DNA from: Mycobacterium sp.
GTDB taxonomy: Bacteria > Actinomycetota > Actinomycetes > Mycobacteriales > Mycobacteriaceae
Reading direction: 5' to 3'
Assembly (NCBI RefSeq): GCF_019247635.1
Contig: NZ_JAFBAR010000090.1
Span: 124,001-188,000 of the forward strand
Length of the DNA stretch: 64,000 nt
Shown: positions 26,901 to 34,162 of the stretch, piece after piece
Position numbering within the stretch: position 1 is the stretch's first letter
How the letters are laid out: each line of letters starts with the position of its first letter
The notes under the pieces: generated by a model
The model's database searches: none
The model's input: the letters and a program-made list of their open reading frames with translations, nothing else
What the model was told of the DNA's origin: nothing
Position numbers and translations under genes: made by a program

Positions 26901-27264
26901 TACACGCACCAGGGGTCTCGAGGTGCTCAAGGAGATGCTTCCGGGCCTGATCCCGGGTGACGTCACCAGCCTGCGCGGTGGAGGGTTCGCCGGGGAACTC
27001 GGCGAACTGAGCCTCGAGCATGTTTTCGGTGCGCTGTGGACCCGGCCGGGGCTGGATCGCCGCTCCCGCAGTCTGGTCACCCTCGGCGCGCTCATCGCCC
27101 TGCGGGCCACGGAGGAACTGAAGGTTCACTTCCCGATCGCGCTGCGCAACGGGCTGACCATCGAAGAGATCGAAGAGGTGATCTACCACATGACCGGCTA
27201 CGCCGGCTATCCCGCGGCGACCACCGCGAGCAATGTCGCGCGCGAAGTTCTGGCCGGTTCGTAG
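26893..27264 (+). CDS. Carboxymuconolactone decarboxylase (CMD)-fold protein
   Basis: 123 residues from ATG 26893 (MADTRTRGLEVLKEMLPG), GAAAGG upstream. It has the CMD pattern RSRSLVTLGALIALRATEELKVH and LTIEEIEEVIYHMTGYAGYP. The CxxC pair of AhpD-type peroxidase members is absent, so it is of the gamma-carboxymuconolactone decarboxylase type. Substrate unknown. The coupling to the SDR suggests a shared small pathway. Confidence 0.85.
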   Translation: MADTRTRGLEVLKEMLPGLIPGDVTSLRGGGFAGELGELSLEHVFGALWTRPGLDRRSRSLVTLGALIALRATEELKVHFPIALRNGLTIEEIEEVIYHMTGYAGYPAATTASNVAREVLAGS

Positions 27265-27271
27265 CCCTACG

Positions 27272-27952
27272 ATGCTTACCCTCGACGAGGCGCTGAACGA
27301 GACGCGGACGGGCGATCTGTGGTTGTTTCGCGGCGGTTCGCGGCCCGACCGTGCCATCCAGACGTTGACGAACGCCCCGGTGAACCACGTCGGCATGACG
27401 GTGGCCATCGACGACTTGCCACCGTTGATCTGGCACGCCGAACTGGGTGACAAGCTCGCCGACATGTGGACCGGGACCAACCACCGCGGCGTACAACTCA
27501 ACGACCTGCGGGAAGCCGTGCTGCAGTGGACCCAGCGCTACCACCAGAAGTGCTGGCTGCGTCAGTTGACGCCGTACGCCACCCGCGAGCAGGAGAACGC
27601 GTTGCTGCGTGTCATCGCGCGGATGGACGGCACCGCGTTCCCCGCCAGCGCACGGCTGACCGGTCGCTGGTTACGCGGCCGCCTGCCGACCCTCAACGAC
27701 TGGGTGCGGGGCATTCCCGTCGTGGACAGAAAAGTTCGCGAACAGACCCGGCGGCATCGGGAAGAACGCAAGATGAGCCTGGCCACGGCCTACTGCGCCG
27801 AGACAGTGGCAATCACCTATGAGGAAATGGGACTGCTCGTCACCGACAAGGACACAAACTGGTTCGACCCGGGCAAGTTCTGGAGCGGTGATGTGTTGCC
27901 ACTGGCGCCGGGTTATCGGCTGGGCGACGAAATTGCCGTTGCCGTAGGCTAA
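27272..27952 (+). CDS. Papain-like NlpC/P60-superfamily protein (Rv1118c-like)
   Basis: 226 residues from ATG 27272 (MLTLDEALNETRTGDLWLFRG), 7 nt after the CMD stop. The strand GDLWLFRGGS, the APVNHVGMTV His segment, the WHAEL and the late Cys in ATAYCAETVAITY fit the circularly permuted YiiX/YebB-type papain fold, where His precedes Cys. No signal peptide is seen. Hydrolase or acyltransferase activity is inference. Convergent with the ABM gene (4-nt overlap). Confidence 0.7.
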   Translation: MLTLDEALNETRTGDLWLFRGGSRPDRAIQTLTNAPVNHVGMTVAIDDLPPLIWHAELGDKLADMWTGTNHRGVQLNDLREAVLQWTQRYHQKCWLRQLTPYATREQENALLRVIARMDGTAFPASARLTGRWLRGRLPTLNDWVRGIPVVDRKVREQTRRHREERKMSLATAYCAETVAITYEEMGLLVTDKDTNWFDPGKFWSGDVLPLAPGYRLGDEIAVAVG

Positions 27953-28272
27953 TCCACCGACATTTCGCCCATTTCCGACCACTCCGTTGCGTCGATCGTC
28001 TGGCTGATGATCTTGGGCGTGGACGTCAGCGCCTCGGGCAGTTCGCGCATGGCCTGTTTGAAGTGCTCGCTGTTGACGTGCTCACCACCCGCGTCGCCGT
28101 CCCGGAATGCTTCGACCAACACATACTCTGCCGGGTTGTCGAGACTGCGCGACCATTCGAACCACAGGTTGCCCGGTTCGGCGCGAGTGGCGGCGGTGAA
28201 CGACGCGACCAAACCGGGCCAGCGTTGCGTCCAGTCGGGCTTGGTTTCGAACTTGACGACGATGAAGATCAT
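27949..28272 (-). CDS. Antibiotic biosynthesis monooxygenase (ABM)-domain protein
   Basis: 107 residues starting MIFIVVKFETKPDWTQRWPG, with the dimeric alpha-beta barrel pattern EPGNLWFEWSRS and YVLVEAFRDGDAGGEHVNSE, then HFKQAM. ABM proteins are small cofactor-free oxygenases or stress proteins. The active residues vary, so the role cannot be fixed. Corresponds in place to Rv1117. Confidence 0.88.
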   Translation of the reverse strand: MIFIVVKFETKPDWTQRWPGLVASFTAATRAEPGNLWFEWSRSLDNPAEYVLVEAFRDGDAGGEHVNSEHFKQAMRELPEALTSTPKIISQTIDATEWSEMGEMSVD

Positions 28273-28413
28273 GGGGACATCATCGCCCGAGTTCTGGGCG
28301 CACCGGGGCCGAAGCGGCGTTTCCGGTCAGATCCGCGGCCGGGCGCCGAACGTGCTCGGCGTTGAGGTTAGCCGCGTTGTCGGCGTGAACCAATTTTCGC
28401 GGTGATATAAACC

Positions 28414-28471
28414 ACAAATCGGCCGGTGGTATGGCGCCCGTTATAAAAGCGCCATTCGCCGGCCGATTTGT
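28414..28471. repeat. Long imperfect inverted repeat (hairpin)
   Basis: Arms ACAAATCGGCCGG (28414-28426) and CCGGCCGATTTGT (28459-28471) pair perfectly over 13 bp. An inner ATGGCGC/GCGCCAT pair (28431-28437 and 28449-28455) extends the stem across a small asymmetric bulge. The loop contains TTATAAAA. It lies 28 nt beyond the stop of the NlpC-like gene (minus strand). No U-tract follows on either strand, so it is not a textbook terminator. The rest of 28273-28499 shows no gene. Confidence 0.75.
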
Positions 28472-28499
28472 TGGCCAGATCACAACTTGAATCGAATTG

Positions 28500-29018
28500 T
28501 TACGTATTCGCAGTTTCGGGAGCGGGCATATCAGGCGCCGGGGCCGGAGCGTCGACCAGGACCACAGGTGGTGGCGGTGGCGGCGGGGGCAGCGCGTCGG
28601 GCGCGGGCGGGGCGTCGGGCGCAGGGGGAAGGACTCCGCCGTCCTCGGCCGGCATTGGCAGGAACATGTGGTGCGTGAATTGTGGCTGGTAGGCACCGGC
28701 GCCGCCGACGTGGACTCCACCGCCTTCACCGCTGGACACGGACGTGCCGTCGGGCAACGTGACCGCGGTGTGGCGACCATTCCACCCGATCACCAGGGCA
28801 TTGGGAGCGGTCCCGTATTCGAAGCCGCGCTGCAACAAGGCGGCTTCCTCGTTCCCGGTGTTGAACCGGCTGCCGAACACCGGCCGGTCGGTGGCTGCAT
28901 TCGACACCCACGAAGCCAGGCCTGAACAGTCCGTGCCGGCGGGAGAATCTCCGCCAACAACATAGGGCGTCCCTGAAACCTGATTAACAAGCGCCAACAA
29001 CGTCGCAATAGTAAACAT
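28500..29018 (-). CDS. NlpC/P60-like cysteine hydrolase with Pro/Ala-rich tail
   Basis: 172 residues. GTPYVVGGDSPAGTDCSGLASWV holds the catalytic Cys after the usual YxxGG motif, and WNGRHTAVTL supplies the His. The C-terminal 50 residues are Pro/Ala-rich with a run of eight Pro. No signal peptide precedes the domain, so secretion is not shown. The likely role is peptidoglycan peptide cleavage or a lysin-like function. Upstream DNA is unusually AT-rich. Confidence in the exact role is moderate. Confidence 0.75.
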   Translation of the reverse strand: MFTIATLLALVNQVSGTPYVVGGDSPAGTDCSGLASWVSNAATDRPVFGSRFNTGNEEAALLQRGFEYGTAPNALVIGWNGRHTAVTLPDGTSVSSGEGGGVHVGGAGAYQPQFTHHMFLPMPAEDGGVLPPAPDAPPAPDALPPPPPPPPVVLVDAPAPAPDMPAPETANT

Positions 29019-29050
29019 GAGCAGGACGCTAGCAATGGCTTATTTAGAAA

Positions 29051-29065
29051 ACCAAAATTTGTGGT
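29051..29065. promoter_or_regulatory. Near-palindrome upstream of the NlpC-like gene
   Basis: ACCAAAATTTGTGGT has six of seven symmetric pairs around a central T and lies 32 nt upstream of the start codon at 29018. It could be an operator, but there is a single copy. The gap 29019-29307 is AT-rich for this genome and shows no gene. Confidence 0.3.
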
Positions 29066-29307
29066 ACTCATCACTTAGCAATTGATGAATTGCGCAGGCC
29101 ATATGTACAGAAACAATGTCGCATAACTACGACGGTGTCGAAACAGAACTGTCTCTACACGTATCAGCAAATCACAAAGAATTGCTTATAGGTATTTATC
29201 TAGCCGTCGAACTGCGCGATTGCGGACCATCCGCACTTTTCGGCAAATGTTGTCGATGTTGCTGCCGTCGTTGAGCGGTCGACCTGAACAACGGTAGGGT
29301 TTCGCGC

Positions 29308-29802
29308 ATGGCGCTGCGCTACGTGGATCCTTACCGCAAACGCGGTCGTGTGTACAAAGCCAACGCGCGCTTCGGGCGTTCCCGCGCCGGACAGTTCCTC
29401 GCCCGCCACCTTGCGCCCCGCGTGGACCCGTGGCTGCACCGAATATCCGGCGGACGCGCGAACATGGGACTGATCATCAACGCGCCACTGACGACCACGG
29501 GCGCGAAGTCGGGTCAGCCGCGGGTGACTCAGCTCACCTACTTCCACGATGGCTCCGATCCCATCGTGATGGCCTCTAACTACGGCGGACAAAAACACCC
29601 GCAGTGGTATTACAACCTCAGGGCGCATCCCGAGTGCGATTTCGGCGGCGAGAGTTTCGTGGGAAGCGAGGTCACCGATCCCGATGAGTACGCCCGCCTG
29701 TGGGCTCTCGCACAGCGGGTGTACCCGGGTTACGGCGACTACCAGGCCAAGACAGCGCCGGTCGGCCGCCAGATTCCCATCTTTCGACTCAGGCCCCGGT
29801 AG
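29308..29802 (+). CDS. Deazaflavin (F420)-dependent nitroreductase-family protein (Ddn-like)
   Basis: 164 residues. It shows the split-barrel Ddn pattern: LLTTTGAKSGQPR-like core (APLTTTGAKSGQPRVTQLTY), ASNYGGQKHPQWYYNLRAHP and the C-terminal GRQIPIFRLRPR. Relatives bind F420 and reduce quinones or nitroimidazoles. No signal peptide, and a basic N-terminus as usual. ATG 29308 has a weak upstream AACGGTAGGG. Monocistronic. Confidence 0.9.
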   Translation: MALRYVDPYRKRGRVYKANARFGRSRAGQFLARHLAPRVDPWLHRISGGRANMGLIINAPLTTTGAKSGQPRVTQLTYFHDGSDPIVMASNYGGQKHPQWYYNLRAHPECDFGGESFVGSEVTDPDEYARLWALAQRVYPGYGDYQAKTAPVGRQIPIFRLRPR

Positions 29803-30125
29803 TCCAAAGCTTCAGTGCTGCAGCGCCTTTGCGATGATCGCTGCGGCCGACGCGAGCGCAATCTTCGTCGTCGTCCCACGTTGAAGTGACTATGCCGTAA
29901 CCCATTTGGCCGTTCGGCTCGGTGCCGAAGCGGTTCGAGCAGACCCGCCAGACCGGTACACGGAGGCCTTCGAACTAGCGCCGCCTGGCGCGGGCCGGCG
30001 TCGGCGGCGTCCACGACCAGCGACGGCAGTAGCCGCGCGGCCGGTGCTAGTTAAAATACGGTGGAACGCCCTTGGGCCCACCCAGGTCACCGGACGGCGT
30101 CAAATTCAACTAGAAGGTGGATGTC
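29803..30125. other. Intergenic stretch without a recognised gene
   Basis: No convincing coding frame or RNA. A possible -10 element (TAAAAT) lies at about 30051-30056, upstream of the DUF732 gene. Confidence 0.4.
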
Positions 30126-30539
30126 ATGGTAGCGAGAGCCATAGCGTTGATGGTTCTTTCCGTAGCATTGGCCGTGCCGGCCCATGCGGACTCCACCGAC
30201 GACGCGTTCATAACCAACCTGAATACCTCAGGAATGAGTTACGGCCCACCGGAGAGAGCGATCGAGGTCGCGAAAACCGTCGTCTGCGCCACCCTCAACA
30301 AGAACCCCAACACCAGCAACGCGGATCTGGTTGCCAAGGTCACCAACGCCACCAACTGGCCACCGCTCAATGCTGCCTACTTCACCGGAGCTGCGATCCA
30401 AGCCTACTGTCCCCAATACGGCTCCCTCACTGCCCCAACGGTCCCCAGCCAAGTTCCTTCTACCCCCAGCACGGCTCCATCGCCCACCCCAACGCCATCA
30501 GTTCAAACGGCGTCGCTGCGAAAAATGAACCCGCAGTAG
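30126..30539 (+). CDS. DUF732 secreted protein
   Basis: 137 residues from ATG 30126, with GAAGGTGG upstream. A Sec signal peptide is clear (MVARAIALMVLSVALAVPAHA, cut after AHA). The mature part has the DUF732 pattern DDAFITNLNTSGMSY and two Cys (VVCATLN, AYCPQYG) likely in a disulfide. The tail is Pro/Ser/Thr-rich. The family is nearly restricted to mycobacteria and has no known function. Confidence 0.88.
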   Translation: MVARAIALMVLSVALAVPAHADSTDDAFITNLNTSGMSYGPPERAIEVAKTVVCATLNKNPNTSNADLVAKVTNATNWPPLNAAYFTGAAIQAYCPQYGSLTAPTVPSQVPSTPSTAPSPTPTPSVQTASLRKMNPQ

Positions 30540-30693
30540 CCATCCCGACCAGCGTCACGGCGGTTTGACCGTTTCGTCCACGAGTGCTGTGCACAATTCC
30601 AGCGCGAGGTGGGCCCGGCGTTCGAGCATGACCACTCAAACCACGGGGCACCGGTCAGACCACGACGTCGCCTGCAGCAGACCAGCCCGGAGC

Positions 30694-31128
30694 CTAGCGC
30701 GGGACGTCAAAGTAGTCGCGCCAGGCGGTGATTTTGTCGCCGGTCACCTCGAAAGCGCCCATACAGCGTGCGGCGACTTTGCTTCCGTCGTATACGAAGT
30801 GATCGACGCGCTCCGTCAACACGACGTTGCCATTTACCGCGATGTTCAAAAGCTCCAGCTCGGCGGATTCCATGCGCCGGACATAGCCGTCGACAGCCTG
30901 GCGAATCTCGTCGTGCCCCCGGTGCACACCCAGCGCGACGTTGTCCCAGACGGCATCGGGATGGAAGTGGCTCACGATCTCGTCGACATCGAGACCATGC
31001 CACGCATTCAATTCCGCACGAACTACGTCCTCGGGCTGCACCGCGCCTCCATACGCATCAATGACCGTCCGCTGCTCAAGATACGTCGAGCCGCCATGAC
31101 GTACCCGCGCTTTGACCGGACCGTTCAC
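30694..31128 (-). CDS. Limonene-1,2-epoxide-hydrolase-like protein (SnoaL/NTF2 fold)
   Basis: 144 residues from GTG 31128; the first 30 residues are uncertain. TERVDHFVYDG (Arg-x-Asp) and VTGDKITAWRDYFDVP (second Asp) match the Asp-Arg-Asp triad of limonene-epoxide hydrolases, the family of M. tuberculosis EphG. It hydrolyses an epoxide of a lipid or terpenoid without a covalent intermediate. It lies 23 nt after the VOC gene, probably one operon. Confidence 0.8.
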   Translation of the reverse strand: MNGPVKARVRHGGSTYLEQRTVIDAYGGAVQPEDVVRAELNAWHGLDVDEIVSHFHPDAVWDNVALGVHRGHDEIRQAVDGYVRRMESAELELLNIAVNGNVVLTERVDHFVYDGSKVAARCMGAFEVTGDKITAWRDYFDVPR

Positions 31129-31151
31129 GATCGGACTCTGCGTCCGAATAG

Positions 31152-31550
31152 TCAGACTCCGAACTTGGCACGGGCATCGTCCGTAACAGGGGTGAACAGG
31201 TTGACGAGGTTTCCATCTGGATCGCGGAACAAAAGCGCGCGGTTACCCCAAGGCATGGTTGTCGGCTTGGTCACGACTTCAGCGAGACGCCCGCGGAGCC
31301 GCTCGAATTCGGCGTCCACGTCGTCGACGAGGAATTCCACAATCGCGCTCCGGTTGGCGGCCGGCTCGGCCGATCCTTCTCCGAACAGGGGCACGGTCTT
31401 GTCGCTGCCGAGGGCCAGCGTGCCGACTGGCGTCGGTATCTCGGCGAACAGTTGATTGCCCCATACCGCGGGGGTCTCTGTGACCATCTCGTAGAAAGCA
31501 GCGAGCCGATTGACGTCAGCCGTGATGAGGCGGGTCGATAGGAACTTCAT
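31152..31550 (-). CDS. VOC (glyoxalase/bleomycin-resistance fold) protein
   Basis: 132 residues starting MKFLSTRLITADVNRLAAFY, a typical VOC opening, and ending with NRALLFRDPDGNLVNLFTP, the second metal-site strand. A good RBS (GGGAGG) precedes the ATG. Metal ligands cannot be fully assigned. Role may be resistance, isomerase or dioxygenase-like. First gene of the operon with the LEH-like protein. Confidence 0.85.
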   Translation of the reverse strand: MKFLSTRLITADVNRLAAFYEMVTETPAVWGNQLFAEIPTPVGTLALGSDKTVPLFGEGSAEPAANRSAIVEFLVDDVDAEFERLRGRLAEVVTKPTTMPWGNRALLFRDPDGNLVNLFTPVTDDARAKFGV

Positions 31551-31869
31551 GAAGCCTCCCTATGGGCTGTCGCGGTGCTCCCCCCGGACGGGCAGCGTCT
31601 TGCGCAACACAGACTAAGCACCACCACCGACAATGAGAGCACGTCGACTGGGGCCCAACCATCATCGAGGATGTGCGCACGAGGCCTGTCGAGGCGGATG
31701 ACGTCGTTCCATACTGCAGAGTCGGCCAGTATTGCCGAACACACGCGGGCGGAATCGCTCCGCCCGGGCGACGTTGTCAGCGTTCACGAGAATTGTTGCC
31801 AGCTAATATCATTCACCTTCGGTCGACTAAGATGTTGAGCCGGAACTCGACCACGTCGCTTACCGTCTG
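31551..31869. other. Intergenic stretch without a recognised gene
   Basis: Several overlapping open frames exist on both strands but none has a recognisable domain or clear RBS. Possibly decayed accessory DNA. Confidence 0.4.
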
Positions 31870-32508
31870 TCACCCGCTGGTACCAGCGTCAGGCGACGGG
31901 AGCGCTTGGCCGCTTCGCGGCGTCTCGAGATTCGAGGGATCGACGGCAGGGTCTTCCCATCGCGCAATGTCAAGGCTGTCGCCGGTGATGAAGGTTCCCT
32001 CCTGGATGCAATTCGCAAGGACATACCTGCGTTCAAACACTGCCGGGAAGCCCGATACGCCGTCTTTGGCGACAATCCGCACCATGATGTATTTCCGCTG
32101 GCCGGAGCGCTGCCACTCGTCGATGTGCTCAGTCTTAATCCGGACCCGTTGGGCATGTGGTGCGTCCACTCGATCCTTCCGGCGTCCGTGAACAAACGGC
32201 CCTCGTTTGGCGAGCTCGATAACCTTCATGGTTCGGTTAGGGGCCGTTTCGGTCCCCGTCGCGTTGGCAGGAAGTTCCGAATCGGTAGCGATGTATGCGT
32301 GGAGCTGCAGGTCTACACACGCCCTGCGCGACAGGTTGACGAACTTGACGAGGTACTCGGTTTTGCCATCCTCCGGGTTCCGACGCTTGGCGATGAACTC
32401 AGATATCGCGATACGCGGTCGGAGGCGAGCCGAAATGCCCAGGAAGATCCCCGAAGCTAGCAGGGACGCACCAACACCGCCAAGAAAACCTTGTAGCCAT
32501 GTCGGCAT
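31870..32508 (-). CDS. Membrane-anchored protein of unknown function
   Basis: 212 residues from ATG 32508 with a perfect SD (AGGAGGTG) 11 nt upstream. One N-terminal membrane helix (FLGGVGASLLASGIFLGISA) is followed by a soluble, beta-rich domain (TEYLVKFVNLSRRACVDLQL, YIMVRIVAKDGVSGFP). Residue use is less GC-driven than in neighbours. I do not recognise the family. Context (accessory patch, solo gene) suggests a horizontally acquired function. Confidence 0.75.
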   Translation of the reverse strand: MPTWLQGFLGGVGASLLASGIFLGISARLRPRIAISEFIAKRRNPEDGKTEYLVKFVNLSRRACVDLQLHAYIATDSELPANATGTETAPNRTMKVIELAKRGPFVHGRRKDRVDAPHAQRVRIKTEHIDEWQRSGQRKYIMVRIVAKDGVSGFPAVFERRYVLANCIQEGTFITGDSLDIARWEDPAVDPSNLETPRSGQALPSPDAGTSG

Positions 32509-32577
32509 ATGTTCTTAACCACCTCCTGCTACGGTTTCGCACATCGTATGAGGGAACATCGTGTTTGCGTTGCCCGT

Positions 32578-32583
32578 TAGACT
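32578..32583 (+). promoter_or_regulatory. Possible -10 element for a leaderless small ORF
   Basis: TAGACT placed so that a start at 32590 (the A of ATG) is 7 nt downstream, the spacing of leaderless mycobacterial transcripts. The same hexamer is placed similarly before glyA. No clear -35 is needed or seen. Confidence 0.4.
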
Positions 32584-32589
32584 AGGAGC

Positions 32590-32646
32590 ATGTGGAAAGG
32601 AGAACCACAAGTGTTCAGGTATGACGAAGAGGAAATCGAGGACTAG
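32590..32646 (+). CDS. Putative 18-residue microprotein
   Basis: MWKGEPQVFRYDEEEIED, an acidic peptide. Two start options exist. One is a leaderless ATG at 32590. The other is GTG 32611 (MFRYDEEEIED), preceded by AAAGGAG. A strong intrinsic terminator follows 22 nt after the stop, so the whole transcript would be about 120 nt. It could also be a small regulatory RNA with an incidental frame. Confidence 0.4.
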   Translation: MWKGEPQVFRYDEEEIED

Positions 32647-32668
32647 ATTTCGACGACCTGTGGCCGTC

Positions 32669-32709
32669 CCGTCCCTCGCCCAGCTCGGGCGGGGGACGGT
32701 TTTCTTTCT
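32669..32709 (+). terminator. Strong intrinsic terminator
   Basis: A 13-bp GC-rich stem (CCGTCCCTCGCCC with GGGCGGGGGACGG, one wobble), 5-nt loop AGCTC, and the U-tract TTTTCTTTCT. Such canonical terminators are rare in mycobacteria. Confidence 0.85.
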
Positions 32710-32901
32710 GAGCTACTAGCCAATTCGTACAACCGCACACTTGACTCACGATCGACAGCACGACTGGAGCTGACTAACTGCCTCACCGGTTGGCAACTTT
32801 GCGTCAGACGTCCTTAGTCGGAACTCCGCGATCTTGACCTTCAGCCCTCCCAAACTCACGAGGTCCCACTCATCGATCCAGCGTCCCAGGATGCTCAAGT
32901 G

Positions 32902-32976
32902 TCAGCGCGCCATCGCCATGCCCACCCGCCGGTCCAGCGCTTCCTGCGGGCGGGCGGGATCGACGCTCTTCGGCAT
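32902..32976 (-). CDS. Small ORF (24 codons) coupled to ychF
   Basis: The ATG lies 4 nt after the ychF stop, with AAAGG spanning that stop as a possible RBS. The peptide begins MPKSVDPARPQ. Past its TGA the same frame stays open for about 40 more codons, so this may be the stub of a decayed gene. In M. tuberculosis I recall vapBC32 in this interval, but this peptide does not look like VapB. Confidence 0.3.
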   Translation of the reverse strand: MPKSVDPARPQEALDRRVGMAMAR

Positions 32977-32979
32977 CGC

Positions 32980-34071
32980 CTAACCTTTGCTCCCAGACGT
33001 TGCTTGAAACCGGAATTCGACGACGTCGCCGTCGGCCATGACGTAGTCCTTGCCCTCAATGCGCACCTTGCCCGCGGCCTTGGCGGCAGCCATCGATCCG
33101 GCGGAGATCAGATCGTCGTACGACACGATCTCGGCTTTGATGAAGCCCTTCTCGAAGTCGGTGTGGATCACCCCGGCGGCCTTGGGCGCGGTGTCGCCCT
33201 GATGAATGGTCCAGGCTCGGGCCTCCTTGGGCCCCGCGGTCAGGAAGGTCTGCAGCTTCAGGGTGTGAAAACCCGCGCGCGCCAACGCATCTAGTCCTCG
33301 TTCCGTCTGCCCGATCGATTCCAAAAGCTCCGCGGCCGATTCGTCATCCAGCTCTACCAGCTCGGACTCGATTGCCGCATCGAGGAAGACGGCATCGGCG
33401 GGCCTGACCAGTTCACGCAACTCGGCCACCCGCGCGGCGTCGGTCAGCACGCCCTCGTCGGCGTTGAAGACATACAGAAATGGCTTGGTGGTCAACAGGT
33501 TCAGCTCGCGCAGCACGCTGCTGTCCACAGCGGCAGCGAACAATGTCTTGCCGCCATCGAGCACCTCCTGGGCGCTGATCGCCGCGTCGTAGATGGGCCT
33601 GCGCTCCTTGCTGTTGCGGGCTTCCTTCTCCAGCCTCGGCAACGCGCGTTCCAGGGTCTGCAGGTCGGCCAGGAGCAACTCGGTTTCGACGACCTCGATA
33701 TCGGACTGCGGATCTACCTGGCCGGAGACGTGGGTCACGTCGGCGTCGGCGAAAACCCGCACCACCTGACAGATCGCGTCGCATTCACGGATGTGTGCCA
33801 GGAATTTGTTGCCCAGCCCGGCGCCCTCCGAGGCCCCCTTGACCAAGCCCGCGATGTCGACAAAGGTCACCGGCGCCGCGACGATGCGCTCGGAGTGAAA
33901 CATCTCGGCCAGTTTGGCCAATCGCGGGTCCGGAAGGGAAACGACGCCCTCGTTGGGTTCGATCGTGGCGAATGGGTAGTTGGCCGCCACCACGTTGTTC
34001 CGGGTCAGCGCGTTGAACAGGGTCGACTTGCCCACGTTGGGCAGACCCACGATTCCCAGGCTCAGGCTCAC
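32980..34071 (-). CDS. ychF: Redox-regulated ATPase/GTPase YchF (OLA1 family)
   Basis: 363 residues. P-loop [17 protein letters not shown], switch/G3 [16 protein letters not shown] (hydrophobic residue replacing the catalytic Gln, typical of HAS NTPases) and a C-terminal TGS domain with [14 protein letters not shown]. The noncanonical G4 (NADE, near residue 203) favours ATP. Ribosome-associated stress regulator. GTG start. Confidence 0.96.
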   Translation of the reverse strand: MSLSLGIVGLPNVGKSTLFNALTRNNVVAANYPFATIEPNEGVVSLPDPRLAKLAEMFHSERIVAAPVTFVDIAGLVKGASEGAGLGNKFLAHIRECDAICQVVRVFADADVTHVSGQVDPQSDIEVVETELLLADLQTLERALPRLEKEARNSKERRPIYDAAISAQEVLDGGKTLFAAAVDSSVLRELNLLTTKPFLYVFNADEGVLTDAARVAELRELVRPADAVFLDAAIESELVELDDESAAELLESIGQTERGLDALARAGFHTLKLQTFLTAGPKEARAWTIHQGDTAPKAAGVIHTDFEKGFIKAEIVSYDDLISAGSMAAAKAAGKVRIEGKDYVMADGDVVEFRFQATSGSKG

Positions 34072-34162
34072 AGGGACCCAAGTCTAGGGGTCGCCGTCAA
34101 CGCGCCGCGGTCGCTGGCTAGGTAATACGGGCCTTTGGGCCCGCAGCCGGTACGGTCTACTT

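Noticed and set aside
28414..28471. Classical intrinsic terminator
   Set aside because: No T-run after the stem on either strand and the stem is much longer than needed.
31575..31838. 87-codon plus-strand ORF
   Set aside because: No RBS, no family resemblance and overlapping frames on both strands; left as unassigned spacer.
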